Shown one piece after another: positions 44,188 to 53,208 of a stretch of DNA of 64,000 bases. Origin of the DNA: Chryseobacterium pennipullorum (GTDB lineage Bacteria; Bacteroidota; Bacteroidia; Flavobacteriales; Weeksellaceae); contig NZ_QNVV01000005.1 in NCBI RefSeq assembly GCF_003384725.1, forward strand, positions 124,001 to 188,000, read 5' to 3'. Positions within the stretch are counted from its first letter, which is position 1. Each line of letters begins with the position of its first letter. The notes under the pieces are model-generated. The model saw nothing but the letters and a program-made list of their open reading frames with translations. It did no database searches and was not told the DNA's origin. The translations under genes and the position numbers were made by a program.

Positions 44188-45705
44188 TTGAAAAAAGAAT
44201 ATGATATACTTGTAATCGGCAGCGGATTGGGAGGACTTGTTTCGGCTCTTGTTTTAGCGAAAGAAGGCCTGAAAGTGTGTGTCTTAGAGAAAAATAATCA
44301 GTATGGGGGCAATTTGCAGACTTTCTCAAGGGATAAGCTCCTCTTTGATACGGGAGTTCATTACCTGGGCGGGTTATCAAAGGGACAGAACCTTAACCGT
44401 TTTTTTTCTTACCTGGAGATTATGGATGGGCTGGACCTTCAGAAAATGGATGAAGACGGCTATGACAGGATCAGCTTTGGCGATGATTCCATTGAGTATC
44501 CGCACGCACAAGGCTATCAGAATTTTGTAGAGCAGCTTATCCGGTATTTTCCCAACGAAAAAGAAAATCTTGAAAACTATTGTGAAGAAATTCAATACGT
44601 ATGCAGCCAGTTTCCACGGTATAATGTTGTGGGAAAAGATCATTACAATGAAGAGATACTGCATCTCAATACGAAGAGATTTATAGAGTCGGTCACTCAG
44701 GATAAAAAATTGCAGTCGGTTCTACTCGGTTCCAATTTTCTATACGCCGGAGATTCCGGGAACGTTCCGTTCTATGTGCATGCCCTGACGGTCAATTCTT
44801 ATATTCAGAGTGCTTATAAATGTGTAAAAGGCGGCAGCCAGATCTCAAGGCTTCTGATCCGGAAGCTTCGGCAGTACGGCGCAGATGTATATAAACATGC
44901 CGAAGTCTCAGCGTTTGTTTTTAACAGCAATAATGTGCTGTCGTCCGTGAAGACCGTTGGAGGTAACGAATATGTGGCAAAACAGTTTATCTCAAATATT
45001 GAAATCCGTTCCACGGTAAAGCTGATTGGAGAAGAAAGGCTGAAAAAATCCTTTTTAAACCGGATATTAAGCTGGCAGCCGGTTCCTTCGTGTTTTAGTG
45101 TATACCTTATCTTAAAACCTCATACTCTTCCTTCTTTTAATTATAATCTCTACCATTATTCTTCAGAAGAACTGGTATGGAAAGCATCTCAATATAACAG
45201 AGCATCATGGCCGGAAACTTATATGCTTTCCTGCACTCCGTCCAGGCATTATCCTGAATTTGCTGAGAGCCTTACCGCTATTTCCTATATGGATTTTGAT
45301 GAGGTAAAACAGTGGGAAAATACCTTTAATACTGTTGCTGATGCGCATGAAAGAGGCGAGGAGTATAAAATGTTTAAACTGGATAAAACAGAAAAGATGC
45401 TTGACGCCCTGGAAAAGAAAATTCCAAATCTGAGACATGCCATTAAGGATATATATACCTCTTCACCGCTCTCTTACCGTGACTATATTGGCAGTTTTGA
45501 AGGCAATATGTACGGATATATGAAAAGCTCTGCCAATCCTCTGAAAACAATGGTTTCTCCCCGTACAAAAATAGATAATCTCTTTCTTACCGGGCAGTCT
45601 GTGAATATGCACGGAATTTTAGGAGTGACCATAGGGGCTTTTAATACCTGTGCGGAAATTCTGGGAAAGGAAACCGTTGACAACAGGCTAAGATCAGTAA
45701 TTTAA
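44188..45705 (+). CDS. Phytoene-desaturase-like NAD(P)/FAD oxidoreductase
   Basis: 505 residues, with the FAD dinucleotide motif VIGSGLGGLVSALVLAKEG at residues 8-26 and the C-terminal flavin motif LTGQSVNMHGILGVTIGAF. It is close to CrtI and retinol-saturase-type enzymes that act on polyenes. Here it may alter double bonds or oxidise the aryl-polyene. The start is TTG at 44188: the flavin motif begins only 7 residues later and no in-frame ATG fits, so this rare codon is nearly forced. Confidence 0.85.
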   Translation: MKKEYDILVIGSGLGGLVSALVLAKEGLKVCVLEKNNQYGGNLQTFSRDKLLFDTGVHYLGGLSKGQNLNRFFSYLEIMDGLDLQKMDEDGYDRISFGDDSIEYPHAQGYQNFVEQLIRYFPNEKENLENYCEEIQYVCSQFPRYNVVGKDHYNEEILHLNTKRFIESVTQDKKLQSVLLGSNFLYAGDSGNVPFYVHALTVNSYIQSAYKCVKGGSQISRLLIRKLRQYGADVYKHAEVSAFVFNSNNVLSSVKTVGGNEYVAKQFISNIEIRSTVKLIGEERLKKSFLNRILSWQPVPSCFSVYLILKPHTLPSFNYNLYHYSSEELVWKASQYNRASWPETYMLSCTPSRHYPEFAESLTAISYMDFDEVKQWENTFNTVADAHERGEEYKMFKLDKTEKMLDALEKKIPNLRHAIKDIYTSSPLSYRDYIGSFEGNMYGYMKSSANPLKTMVSPRTKIDNLFLTGQSVNMHGILGVTIGAFNTCAEILGKETVDNRLRSVI

Positions 45706-45727
45706 CAAAAGCAGAAATTGAAAAACT

Positions 45728-47419
45728 ATGGCCATCCGCTCATTCTATATAATTTTTCTGTACACCTGTTTTCTGATCCCTGTCTCATGTGGCATCTCAA
45801 AATCTGTACATCATATTCCTGATGTTAAGCAGTATACACTGGAAGTCCCTGAAGTTCATCAGCTTAATGATAGTACCTTCAGGTATAAGCAGAATTTCCT
45901 GACTAAAAACAGGCAGCAGCTCTGGGAGCTTTATATCAAAGGAAATCCTTTGCAGCTGGGCTATAATAATGGAGCCCTTACGCATAAGCTAATGCAAAAA
46001 CAGGAACAGATATTCTTTTCAAAAGTAGAAGGGTTTGTGCCTTCCAAATTCAGGCAGAGAATTCTGAGAGGCTTTTTAAAGTGGTACAACAGGAAAATGT
46101 ATCTGAATGTAAGGGAGGATTATCAGGCAGAGCTCTACGGGCTTTCGCGGTATTCTTCTGACCAGTATGATTTTATAGCGCCCTCATATTTAAGAAACCT
46201 TTACCTGCATGGAGCTCATGATATAGGACACGCAATGCAGGACCTTGCAATGGTAGGCTGCACATCACTTGCCGTCTGGAATGAAAATACTGAAGACGGT
46301 GATCTTCTGATCGGAAGAAACTTTGATTTTTATGTAGGTGATGATTTTGCTCAGAATAAACTGGTGGAGTTTGTAGAACCTGAAGAAGGTATCCCCTATA
46401 TGTCTGTCAGCTGGCCCGGAATGATCGGTGTGGTATCGGGAATGAACAAAAAAGGAATTACTGTCACCATCAATGCAGGCAAGTCAAAAATTCCTTTGAC
46501 GGCAAAGACTCCGATCTCTTTTGTAACAAGAGAAATATTGCAGTTTGCCGGAAACATTGAAGAAGCGGTTGCAATTGCAAAAAGAAGAAAAGTTTTCGTT
46601 TCTGAATCCATTCTTGTGGGCAGCGCGGAAGATAAAAATGCGGTGATCATTGAGGTTTCACCAGATAATTTCGGAGTATACCGTGTAGAGAATACCAGCA
46701 GGGTTCTTTGTACCAATCACTTTCAGTCTGATGCCTACACGGACGATCAGAGAAACCGGAAACAGATCAAAGAAAGCCATTCTGCATACCGGTATGAAAA
46801 ACTCCAGGAGCTTTTGCAGGAACAAAAGAAACTGAATCCTGAGAAGATGGCTTCTATTTTAAGAGACAGATCGGGACTGAAAGGTGAACAGATCGGCTAT
46901 GGAAATGAAAAAGCACTGAATCAGCTCCTCGCTCATCATGCCGTTATTTTTTCACCCCAGAAAAAACTGGTGTGGGTTTCCTCTAATCCCTATCAGTTGG
47001 GAGAATTTGTGTGTTACGACCTGAATGAAATTTTTACAGAGAACGGACTTCATCCCAACGATTTTTCAAAATCTACACTGAATATTTCCAGGGATCCTTT
47101 TGCCGATTCTGTGGAATTCAAAAAGTATGAAGAGTACAGAAGGATAAGCTCAGAATTAAATGAGCTGAAACGTAGCGACCCAAAGGTCAGCGATGACTAT
47201 CTGGTCCAATATAAAGCCTTAAATCCCGATTTCTGGAAAGGATATTATACCGTAGGAAAATATTACTTTGATCGAAAAGAGTACGCAAAGGCTAAACCTG
47301 AATTTGAAAAAGCCCTGACTAAAGAAATAACAACTGTTCCGGACAGAAAAAGTGTTGAAAAATACCTTAATAAAATCAATAAAAAGCTGCCTAATCAACC
47401 GGAGACGGAAAGGAAATAA
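45728..47419 (+). CDS. Lipoprotein C45-family autoproteolytic acyltransferase/hydrolase
   Basis: 563 residues. The signal ends FLIPVSC, so it is probably lipid-anchored. The nucleophile is Cys178 at MVGCTSLAVW, where Ntn hydrolases cut themselves to expose it. GRNFDFYVGDD and the SWPGMIGVVSGMNKKGI region match the acyl-CoA:6-aminopenicillanate acyltransferase family. A C-terminal TPR-like segment (GKYYFDRKEYAKAKPEFEKA) follows. It is the last plus-arm gene. It probably forms or cleaves an amide or ester of the product, though its substrate is unknown. Confidence 0.82.
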   Translation: MAIRSFYIIFLYTCFLIPVSCGISKSVHHIPDVKQYTLEVPEVHQLNDSTFRYKQNFLTKNRQQLWELYIKGNPLQLGYNNGALTHKLMQKQEQIFFSKVEGFVPSKFRQRILRGFLKWYNRKMYLNVREDYQAELYGLSRYSSDQYDFIAPSYLRNLYLHGAHDIGHAMQDLAMVGCTSLAVWNENTEDGDLLIGRNFDFYVGDDFAQNKLVEFVEPEEGIPYMSVSWPGMIGVVSGMNKKGITVTINAGKSKIPLTAKTPISFVTREILQFAGNIEEAVAIAKRRKVFVSESILVGSAEDKNAVIIEVSPDNFGVYRVENTSRVLCTNHFQSDAYTDDQRNRKQIKESHSAYRYEKLQELLQEQKKLNPEKMASILRDRSGLKGEQIGYGNEKALNQLLAHHAVIFSPQKKLVWVSSNPYQLGEFVCYDLNEIFTENGLHPNDFSKSTLNISRDPFADSVEFKKYEEYRRISSELNELKRSDPKVSDDYLVQYKALNPDFWKGYYTVGKYYFDRKEYAKAKPEFEKALTKEITTVPDRKSVEKYLNKINKKLPNQPETERK

Positions 47420-47459
47420 GTGTTTAGAGTAGGGCAATGGATCCCTTCTCTTTTCAAAA

Positions 47460-48632
47460 TCAGTTTTTTTCAGGATTCACCCTGTTAAGGAAAAGAAAAG
47501 TGGTGACTCCGGAGAGTAAAGACAATGAGGTGCTTAAAATAAAACTTCCAATGATATACTGAAGTAGGTTATTCCTGATCAGGTCAAAATTTAAATCCTG
47601 ACTTAAAATATCACTGTCGCCACTTACAAATGGTGCTCCCAGAAACAGAGACGCGGCAATAATAAAAGGAATAAAAGGGGGAAGGCTCACGTTGGAGGCT
47701 ATGAAAGCAAGTACTTTATTCAATTTAAAAAGTACGGACAGACTAATCACCAAAAGCGTCTGAAATCCCCAGAATGGTGAAAGTCCTATAAAGACTCCCA
47801 ATGCTATGGAAAATGCCTTTGTCCGATTGCTTCCGTCACTTTCCAGAACATCTTCCTTGATGAACTTTTTAAAGCTTTTTTTTTTGAAATTATTCACGAA
47901 GTTCCGCGGAATAATATAAAAGAGGGTGATGGTCACCAGAATAGTGTTGAGAATACTGATGCGGGTAAAATCCCTGAAAGGCCTGAAATGGGAAACCCGT
48001 TCAGCCGGATCATACAGTACTTTTACCGGAACATTTTTTACCGGAATGTGCCTCCAGGCAGTTCTCACAATGATTTCAATTTCAAATTCGAACTTAGGCG
48101 TAAAATATTTTTTAGGAATTTTGTGCAATGGATAAAGCCTGTAGCCGGATTGGGTATCTTCCAGTCTGATACCGGTTTCAAACCAAAACCAGAAATTGGA
48201 AAATGTATTCCCAAAGCTGCTTTTTCTGGGAATGCCGTCCTGCGACATATTTCTGTTTCCGATGAGGAGGATCGCTTCTTTCTCCTGAAGAAGTGCTTCC
48301 ACAAAAACAGGAATGTCGTCAGGGTAATGTTGCCCGTCAGAGTCAATCGTTATGGCATAGTCATAACCGATTTCAAGTGCTTTTCTGAAGCCTGTTTTAA
48401 GTGCGTTTCCTTTTCCTTTATTTTCGGAAAGGGTGATCACTGTAATCTGCGGATACTGAGCAAGAATATGTGATGTGGAATCTGTAGACCCGTCATTCAC
48501 CACCAGAATGTTTCCGGTATAGAGTAAAACACCGTCAATGACCCTTTTCAGGGTTTTCTCGTTATTATAGGTGGGGATTAAAACGCAGATTTTCTTTTCA
48601 GAAATTGCATTTTGTACGTCAGGAAGGAGCAT
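47460..48632 (-). CDS. Family 2 glycosyltransferase with DUF2062 tail
   Basis: 390 residues. GT-A domain: VLIPTYNNE (about residue 18), VVNDGST, and the metal-binding DSD in TIDSDGQHYP (about residue 98). A membrane-spanning DUF2062 domain follows from about residue 270 (ALGVFIGLSPFWGFQT). GT2 of this type commonly makes polyprenyl-phosphate sugars or modifies lipids. In the pigment locus it may glycosylate the polyene or its carrier. It is the last gene of the minus arm and meets the plus arm 40 bases away. Confidence 0.83.
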   Translation of the reverse strand: MLLPDVQNAISEKKICVLIPTYNNEKTLKRVIDGVLLYTGNILVVNDGSTDSTSHILAQYPQITVITLSENKGKGNALKTGFRKALEIGYDYAITIDSDGQHYPDDIPVFVEALLQEKEAILLIGNRNMSQDGIPRKSSFGNTFSNFWFWFETGIRLEDTQSGYRLYPLHKIPKKYFTPKFEFEIEIIVRTAWRHIPVKNVPVKVLYDPAERVSHFRPFRDFTRISILNTILVTITLFYIIPRNFVNNFKKKSFKKFIKEDVLESDGSNRTKAFSIALGVFIGLSPFWGFQTLLVISLSVLFKLNKVLAFIASNVSLPPFIPFIIAASLFLGAPFVSGDSDILSQDLNFDLIRNNLLQYIIGSFILSTSLSLLSGVTTFLFLNRVNPEKN

Positions 48633-48636
48633 TGCT

Positions 48637-49113
48637 TTATTTTAAAGTGGCTCTTTCAGCCTCTGTAATGGTTTTAGACTGCATGGCAAACCTCTTGATA
48701 TAGCTTTTCAGTGCCGTATTTTGTTTGCTGTAATTGTTCAGAAGAAATGCCTTATCATCTTTAAGGCTTCCACGATATCCTACAATTTTAGGGATATTTT
48801 CCTGTACACTTAGTCGGATCAGACGCAGTTCGGCGTTATTCGGATTGCTTTTGATGATGCTTTCCAGATTGGTAGCTCCTGTTTTCACCAGGGCTTTTCT
48901 GTTGCCTTTAGTGATCTTTGCTTCCATGATCTTTGCCGCTGCTTTATAGCCTAAGGTTACAGGGTCAGAACCTGTCTGCTTATCCGCAGTTTCGATGAAG
49001 CTTTCTGTATTGGCATTAGAACTGGTCGATTTGGCATAGCTGTTTCTCAAGGCCTCCATATCAGATTGAAAGAAAAAAACAAATGCCGTAACCAGTGATA
49101 AAATTAGTTTCAT
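48637..49113 (-). CDS. Small exported protein of the pigment cluster
   Basis: 158 residues with a signal peptide (LILSLVTAFVFFFQ). It is helical, with repeated short acidic/basic helices (AAKIMEAKITKGNRKALV). I recognise no family. It overlaps the dehydratase gene by 4 bases upstream and is 4 bases from the glycosyltransferase, so it is firmly part of the operon. Function unknown. Confidence 0.6.
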   Translation of the reverse strand: MKLILSLVTAFVFFFQSDMEALRNSYAKSTSSNANTESFIETADKQTGSDPVTLGYKAAAKIMEAKITKGNRKALVKTGATNLESIIKSNPNNAELRLIRLSVQENIPKIVGYRGSLKDDKAFLLNNYSKQNTALKSYIKRFAMQSKTITEAERATLK

Positions 49114-49490
49114 GACGGTAATTTTTTATAGCTTACAGACAATTTTAATGCAATAGTCTCGCCAAAGGAAGTCGTATTTTTCACTTTAACATCCTCACCG
49201 TTCTCATCAATATCCAGGTAAAGATCCAGATCAGGCGTCTCAAAAGGATTAATAATAGCCATGAATTTCACATTCGAGGCTGTTTTTAAGAATAATTTAG
49301 ATCCAATAAATTCCTCAGTCAGTTCTTTGATGATCTGCATCATACAGACTCCTGGGGTTACCGGATTTCCCGGGAAATGGCCTTTGAAAATTTCATGATC
49401 CTTATTCAGGGTGATGTGGGCAACAAATTTTCCATCTGCTTCTTTTTCGTATGATGATAATGTATAAAAGTCTGTAAGAATCGTTTGCAT
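49110..49490 (-). CDS. Hot-dog 3-hydroxyacyl-ACP dehydratase of the pigment cluster
   Basis: 126 residues. The FabZ-like catalytic segment GHFPGNPVTPGVCMMQIIKE has the His at about residue 37. The position usually occupied by Glu (FabZ) or Asp in PGVxxxE reads Gln (MMQ), an unusual substitution. It is expected to remove water from the 3-hydroxyacyl-ACP to form each new double bond of the polyene. The start at 49490 (MQTILTDFY) is chosen because the longer frame has no conserved upstream part. No other dehydratase is seen in the cluster. Confidence 0.78.
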   Translation of the reverse strand: MQTILTDFYTLSSYEKEADGKFVAHITLNKDHEIFKGHFPGNPVTPGVCMMQIIKELTEEFIGSKLFLKTASNVKFMAIINPFETPDLDLYLDIDENGEDVKVKNTTSFGETIALKLSVSYKKLPS

Positions 49491-49494
49491 GATC

Positions 49495-50094
49495 TTATTT
49501 TTTAAGATTAAATGTATAATAAACTCCAACCTGGAAGGTTACATTGGTATGGTTATTATTGATGTGAACAAATCCTTTTTTTATTCTGGCTTCAACACCT
49601 ATATTTTTTGTGATATCATATCCTGCACCAGCCAGCAGCCCAAGATCGGCATCTGTAGGAAAATCAATCTCCTTATGATCGGTAAGAAATTCTAGAGTAG
49701 GACCGAAATGGATGTTAAACTTATCAAAATAAAACTTATTCACTACCGCACCGCCTACATATGAAAGTGTAACGTTTTTAGAAGCTACAGAAGGATTTTG
49801 ACTTTCAAATTTTGCTCCTTGGCGTGTATAATAGATCTCCGGTTGAAGAGCATAGAATTTAGCAAAACGAATATTGGCCTGGAAGCCGATATAAAAATCA
49901 ACTTTGGATTTGATGTCAAAGCCGTTGCTTGTATAATGATAGCCCTGGTTGTCATTGTAGTACCTGTAATCATAGGCCGGTCCGTCAGATAAATGCGAGA
50001 TATTGGCACCTAACCTGATTCCCGGATTAAAGGTTACCTGTGCAATAGATAAAGAAGAGATAAGTAAAATAAGGAAGAAATATATTTTTTTCAT
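49495..50094 (-). CDS. Outer-membrane beta-barrel protein (porin-like)
   Basis: 199 residues with a signal peptide (IYFFLILLISSLSIAQ). The mature part has alternating aromatic strands (GIRLGANISHLS; GFQANIRFAKFYALQPEIYY; VTFQVGVYYTFNL) ending in YTFNLKK, typical of an 8-stranded PorT/OmpW-like barrel. It may help place or export the pigment at the outer membrane. Function inferred from location only. Confidence 0.7.
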   Translation of the reverse strand: MKKIYFFLILLISSLSIAQVTFNPGIRLGANISHLSDGPAYDYRYYNDNQGYHYTSNGFDIKSKVDFYIGFQANIRFAKFYALQPEIYYTRQGAKFESQNPSVASKNVTLSYVGGAVVNKFYFDKFNIHFGPTLEFLTDHKEIDFPTDADLGLLAGAGYDITKNIGVEARIKKGFVHINNNHTNVTFQVGVYYTFNLKK

Positions 50095-50104
50095 GGGGGA
50101 AGTA

Positions 50105-50740
50105 TTACTCCGTTTCGGTTATTTGAAATAGTTTTATATTGATCTTAAAGTCCTTGTGCCGGAGGTTTAAGCTATCCGCGAAGATAGGCTTTTTTGCATC
50201 AAAAGTGAAATCGATTTTCTCCTTGTTGTTTTTCGTGTAGATGACTTGTTTCAGTAAATGATCTTCTTTGCCAAAGAAGAGATAATATCCCCTATGATCG
50301 ATTCTGGAAAGATAAATGACCGCATTTTTATTTTCGAAGGTTTCGCTTACCGGATATTTTCTTTTCAGAAGTTGCTGAAAATCATTTTTCAGGAAATTAA
50401 TAACCATTTTTTTATCAAGATCCGGCAGGACGTAATTGAGCTTAAAGCGGTCGTCAGAAATTTCAAAATCAATCAGCTTATTTCCAAAATCTGAAGTGAG
50501 CGCCACACGGTGTGTGCTATCACTCATTTTTTTTATGATCAGAATGCCGCTTACATGATGTTTATAAATGTCCATCTGGCATTTGTACACATAATCTTCA
50601 TTCGAAGAAAAGTATAAATTTTCAACCTTTTTTTGTGTTGTCGGAACTGGTTTCGCAGCAATAAGCTGATACGTCTTACAGGAAACCGTCAATAGGACGA
50701 TGAGGCTATAAGCTAAACTCTGATGCAGGTATCGAAGCAT
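50105..50740 (-). CDS. Lipoprotein of unknown function, pigment cluster
   Basis: 211 residues. The signal ends LLTVSC, a lipobox. The rest is beta-rich (ISDDRFKLNYVLPDLDKKMV, IYLSRIDHRGYYLFFG). Its position beside a LolA-like carrier suggests a LolB-like or DUF-type partner, but no family is recognised. Its start overlaps the LolA-like gene by 35 bases, indicating coupled translation. Confidence 0.6.
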   Translation of the reverse strand: MLRYLHQSLAYSLIVLLTVSCKTYQLIAAKPVPTTQKKVENLYFSSNEDYVYKCQMDIYKHHVSGILIIKKMSDSTHRVALTSDFGNKLIDFEISDDRFKLNYVLPDLDKKMVINFLKNDFQQLLKRKYPVSETFENKNAVIYLSRIDHRGYYLFFGKEDHLLKQVIYTKNNKEKIDFTFDAKKPIFADSLNLRHKDFKINIKLFQITETE

Positions 50741-51332
50741 TGATCTTGGTGTTTTTGAAAACGATATGGGTAGTATCTCCTGATGCTTCTGTCATATTAA
50801 CCTGGGAAACCGTAGACTGGTTTTTTGGAAAATAAAGTTCAATCTGTCTGATGTATTTCAGCAGTTGGGTAGTTTTGGGAACGAACTTAGCAACGTGATA
50901 ATTTCCGTTTTTAAAATAGGTAACCGTGAATTCAGGATCACTGAACATGGTGCCGTTTGAGCTTCCTACAATAAGTTTATTGATCTTCTCGAATGTTTTA
51001 CTCTTCGCATCTACTGACGACTTTTTGCCCTGGTCGTTGATGAAAATTTTATTGCTTTTAAACACAATGCTGTACTGATAAGGTTTGGTGTACTTCCAGC
51101 TTAGCATATTGGGCGTCTGCAAAGACATTTTTCCATACGTTACAATATCTTTATCCAAAAAGTCCATTTTTTTGGTCTGGGTAAAGTCACTCTGAAGCGT
51201 TTTGATTTGCTTTGTTTCTGATGATATTTTGGATACGAATGCTTTGGCTTCAGCTCCCGACATTGCCGTATTTTGTGCAAAAAAGAAGCCTGAAACTAAT
51301 AAAAATGTTCCAAAAGCAATATTTTTAATCAT
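50706..51332 (-). CDS. LolA-like periplasmic carrier
   Basis: About 208 residues: signal peptide (IAFGTFLLVSGFFFAQ), then the LolA-fold pattern IKTLQSDFTQTKKMDFLDK and YGKMSLQTPNMLSWKYTKP. LolA shuttles lipoproteins across the periplasm. Cluster versions are proposed to carry the lipid-linked aryl polyene from inner to outer membrane. The start at 51332 (MIKNIAFG) is chosen by signal-peptide position. It overlaps the deacetylase gene by 8 bases. Confidence 0.85.
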   Translation of the reverse strand: MIKNIAFGTFLLVSGFFFAQNTAMSGAEAKAFVSKISSETKQIKTLQSDFTQTKKMDFLDKDIVTYGKMSLQTPNMLSWKYTKPYQYSIVFKSNKIFINDQGKKSSVDAKSKTFEKINKLIVGSSNGTMFSDPEFTVTYFKNGNYHVAKFVPKTTQLLKYIRQIELYFPKNQSTVSQVNMTEASGDTTHIVFKNTKINASIPASEFSL

Positions 51333-52080
51333 TTTTCTTTGAATTTGTAATTGAATCAACGGTAAAGGTTGAATATTTCTGGTCGTTCAAAAATACTAAT
51401 AAATCTACCAGGACCCGGTATGTTTTTTCGGAAGTGTCATGCAGAAGGATTATGCTGCCTTTTTTCAGGCTTTTGGTAATTCTCCTGTAAATTTTCTTTT
51501 CATCATCAATCATGGTATCCAGAGAGCGGACATTCCACCCGATACTTTTTTTATGTGTTTTTTTTATTGCTTTTGCAATATTCGGATTGGTTACACCGAA
51601 TGGTGGGCGGTAGAGGTCTGTGGTTATATTTCCTGTATTGCGTATGACTTCATCACACTTTTCAATCTCTTCAATCATTTTAGAGGTCGATAAAAAGCCT
51701 GTTGACCTGGCATGGGAAAGGGTGTGATTTCCTATGGTATGACCTTCGGCAATGATCCTCTGAAATGTATCAGGATATTGTTCAATCTGCTTCCCGATAC
51801 AGAAAAAGGTCGCTTTTACGCCGTGTTCTTTTAAAAGATCTAAAAACTGTGGGGTGAATTCTGTAGGCCCGTCATCAAACGTTAAAGCTATTTCTTTGGT
51901 TTTTGTCCGGCGGTGGGTAATGCTGTTGACAAAATATTCCAGCCCGATATCAAATGATCCCCAAACCACGACTGCTGAAAATCCCAGAAAGCATACCAGG
52001 TAAACCCAAAAGCTTCCCTGGAACGCATAAATAAAAACGTTACAGAAAAGGTAAAACAGAATAAATGGGTAGTGTTTCAT
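51325..52080 (-). CDS. Polysaccharide deacetylase-family (NodB-like) protein
   Basis: 251 residues. N-terminal membrane segments (FILFYLFCNVFIYAFQG, VYLVCFLGFSAVVVWG) precede a NodB domain with TFDDGP (catalytic/metal Asp, about residue 69) and HTIGNHTLSHA (metal His pair). In the cluster it may deacetylate or hydrolyse a sugar or acyl linkage on the pigment carrier. Substrate unknown. It is translationally coupled to the LolA-like gene. Confidence 0.82.
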   Translation of the reverse strand: MKHYPFILFYLFCNVFIYAFQGSFWVYLVCFLGFSAVVVWGSFDIGLEYFVNSITHRRTKTKEIALTFDDGPTEFTPQFLDLLKEHGVKATFFCIGKQIEQYPDTFQRIIAEGHTIGNHTLSHARSTGFLSTSKMIEEIEKCDEVIRNTGNITTDLYRPPFGVTNPNIAKAIKKTHKKSIGWNVRSLDTMIDDEKKIYRRITKSLKKGSIILLHDTSEKTYRVLVDLLVFLNDQKYSTFTVDSITNSKKND

Positions 52081-52146
52081 TGCTGGCTGTTTTTAGGGAT
52101 GGTAATATAATAGGCAAATGAAGTCCGTTTTTTTGCTTTTCATCTA

Positions 52147-53208
52147 TTAAGCCTTCTCCAATAGGACCAGGCTATGATCACTTCCTCCAAGATGGTTATA
52201 CAGAAGGACATTTCTGATCTCTTCTTTCTGAACAGTATTGATCTTCATCACTTCCGGAATCTTCTGATCTCTGAGAATGTGACACGCCATAAATATAGAA
52301 AATCCACTGGCGGTATTGAATTCCCCACTCAGATGTTTGTAATACAGCTGTGATGAAGCTGGAAACAGCTTACTGGCTTTTGTATAGTAAGCATCTGAGC
52401 CTGCATCACCACTGAAGCCCAAAATAACAGCATCAATATCGTTATGAGAAAGGTTGTTTTGACTTAAGAAGTTCTGTATAAAAACCTCAACTTCGCCCAA
52501 CAGGACACGGTTACTGATATTGATATTCTTAAGCTTTGCGTAAGTACTTTGGGTCTTCTCTTTTCCTACCACAAAGAAGCTGGCGCCCTCCCCCCAAACT
52601 ACTCCGCTGGTGGAAGAGTTCAGATAATCTGCAGGGAGATCCGTTTCTTGTTTTATCGTATGATTGAGAACGTAGAGTTCCATTGTTCTGTCTGTTTGTT
52701 CATCGGTAGAGCCCACAAGAATATTTTGTGCTTCTCCGTCATTGATCTGAAGCTGCGCATCCAGTAATGAAAACTCCAGAGAAGAAGAGGTATTCACATA
52801 CGTGAAGTTATAAGCATGGCACTGTAATCCGAGTGCAATCTGTCCGGCAACGGTGTTGTGGGTAGACTGGATAAAAAATGTAGGGGTTAAAAATTCCTCA
52901 CCATGATCGATTACGTTTTTCAGAAATTTTTCAGAATCCTGGGAACAGCCCATTCCCGTTCCTACGATGATGGCATCCGGCTGATCGATTCCAGCTTCTT
53001 GTAATGCGTGATGAGAAGCGACAGAGCTCATTTTTACCGTTTTAGACATTCTCCTGATCATGGCAGGCGGAATAAACTCTTTATAGGGAGGTTCTATCGC
53101 TTTGATGATATTGGAAGAACTTACAGGCGTAAGGTTCTGAAGGATGTTTTCTTTTAAAGTGTCCTGAACTGAGATACAGGATGCACTGTTGATGTATACT
53201 GCGCTCAT
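52147..53208 (-). CDS. Degenerate ketosynthase, chain-length-factor-like
   Basis: 353 residues of the thiolase/KAS fold. The nucleophile Cys is replaced by Ser141 in YVNTSSSLEF, and the later active-site histidines are missing: the usual KSxxGH reads KHLSGEFNTA. It should not condense substrates alone. It overlaps (ATGA) an intact ketosynthase gene, the arrangement of a KS-alpha/KS-beta heterodimer, in which the beta subunit sets chain length. This is the most likely role. Confidence 0.82.
   Translation of the reverse strand: MSAVYINSASCISVQDTLKENILQNLTPVSSSNIIKAIEPPYKEFIPPAMIRRMSKTVKMSSVASHHALQEAGIDQPDAIIVGTGMGCSQDSEKFLKNVIDHGEEFLTPTFFIQSTHNTVAGQIALGLQCHAYNFTYVNTSSSLEFSLLDAQLQINDGEAQNILVGSTDEQTDRTMELYVLNHTIKQETDLPADYLNSSTSGVVWGEGASFFVVGKEKTQSTYAKLKNINISNRVLLGEVEVFIQNFLSQNNLSHNDIDAVILGFSGDAGSDAYYTKASKLFPASSQLYYKHLSGEFNTASGFSIFMACHILRDQKIPEVMKINTVQKEEIRNVLLYNHLGGSDHSLVLLEKA

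Noticed and set aside
47988-48473. 161-codon plus-strand frame inside the glycosyltransferase gene
   Set aside because: Antisense to a clear GT2/DUF2062 coding region; composition is typical of a shadow.
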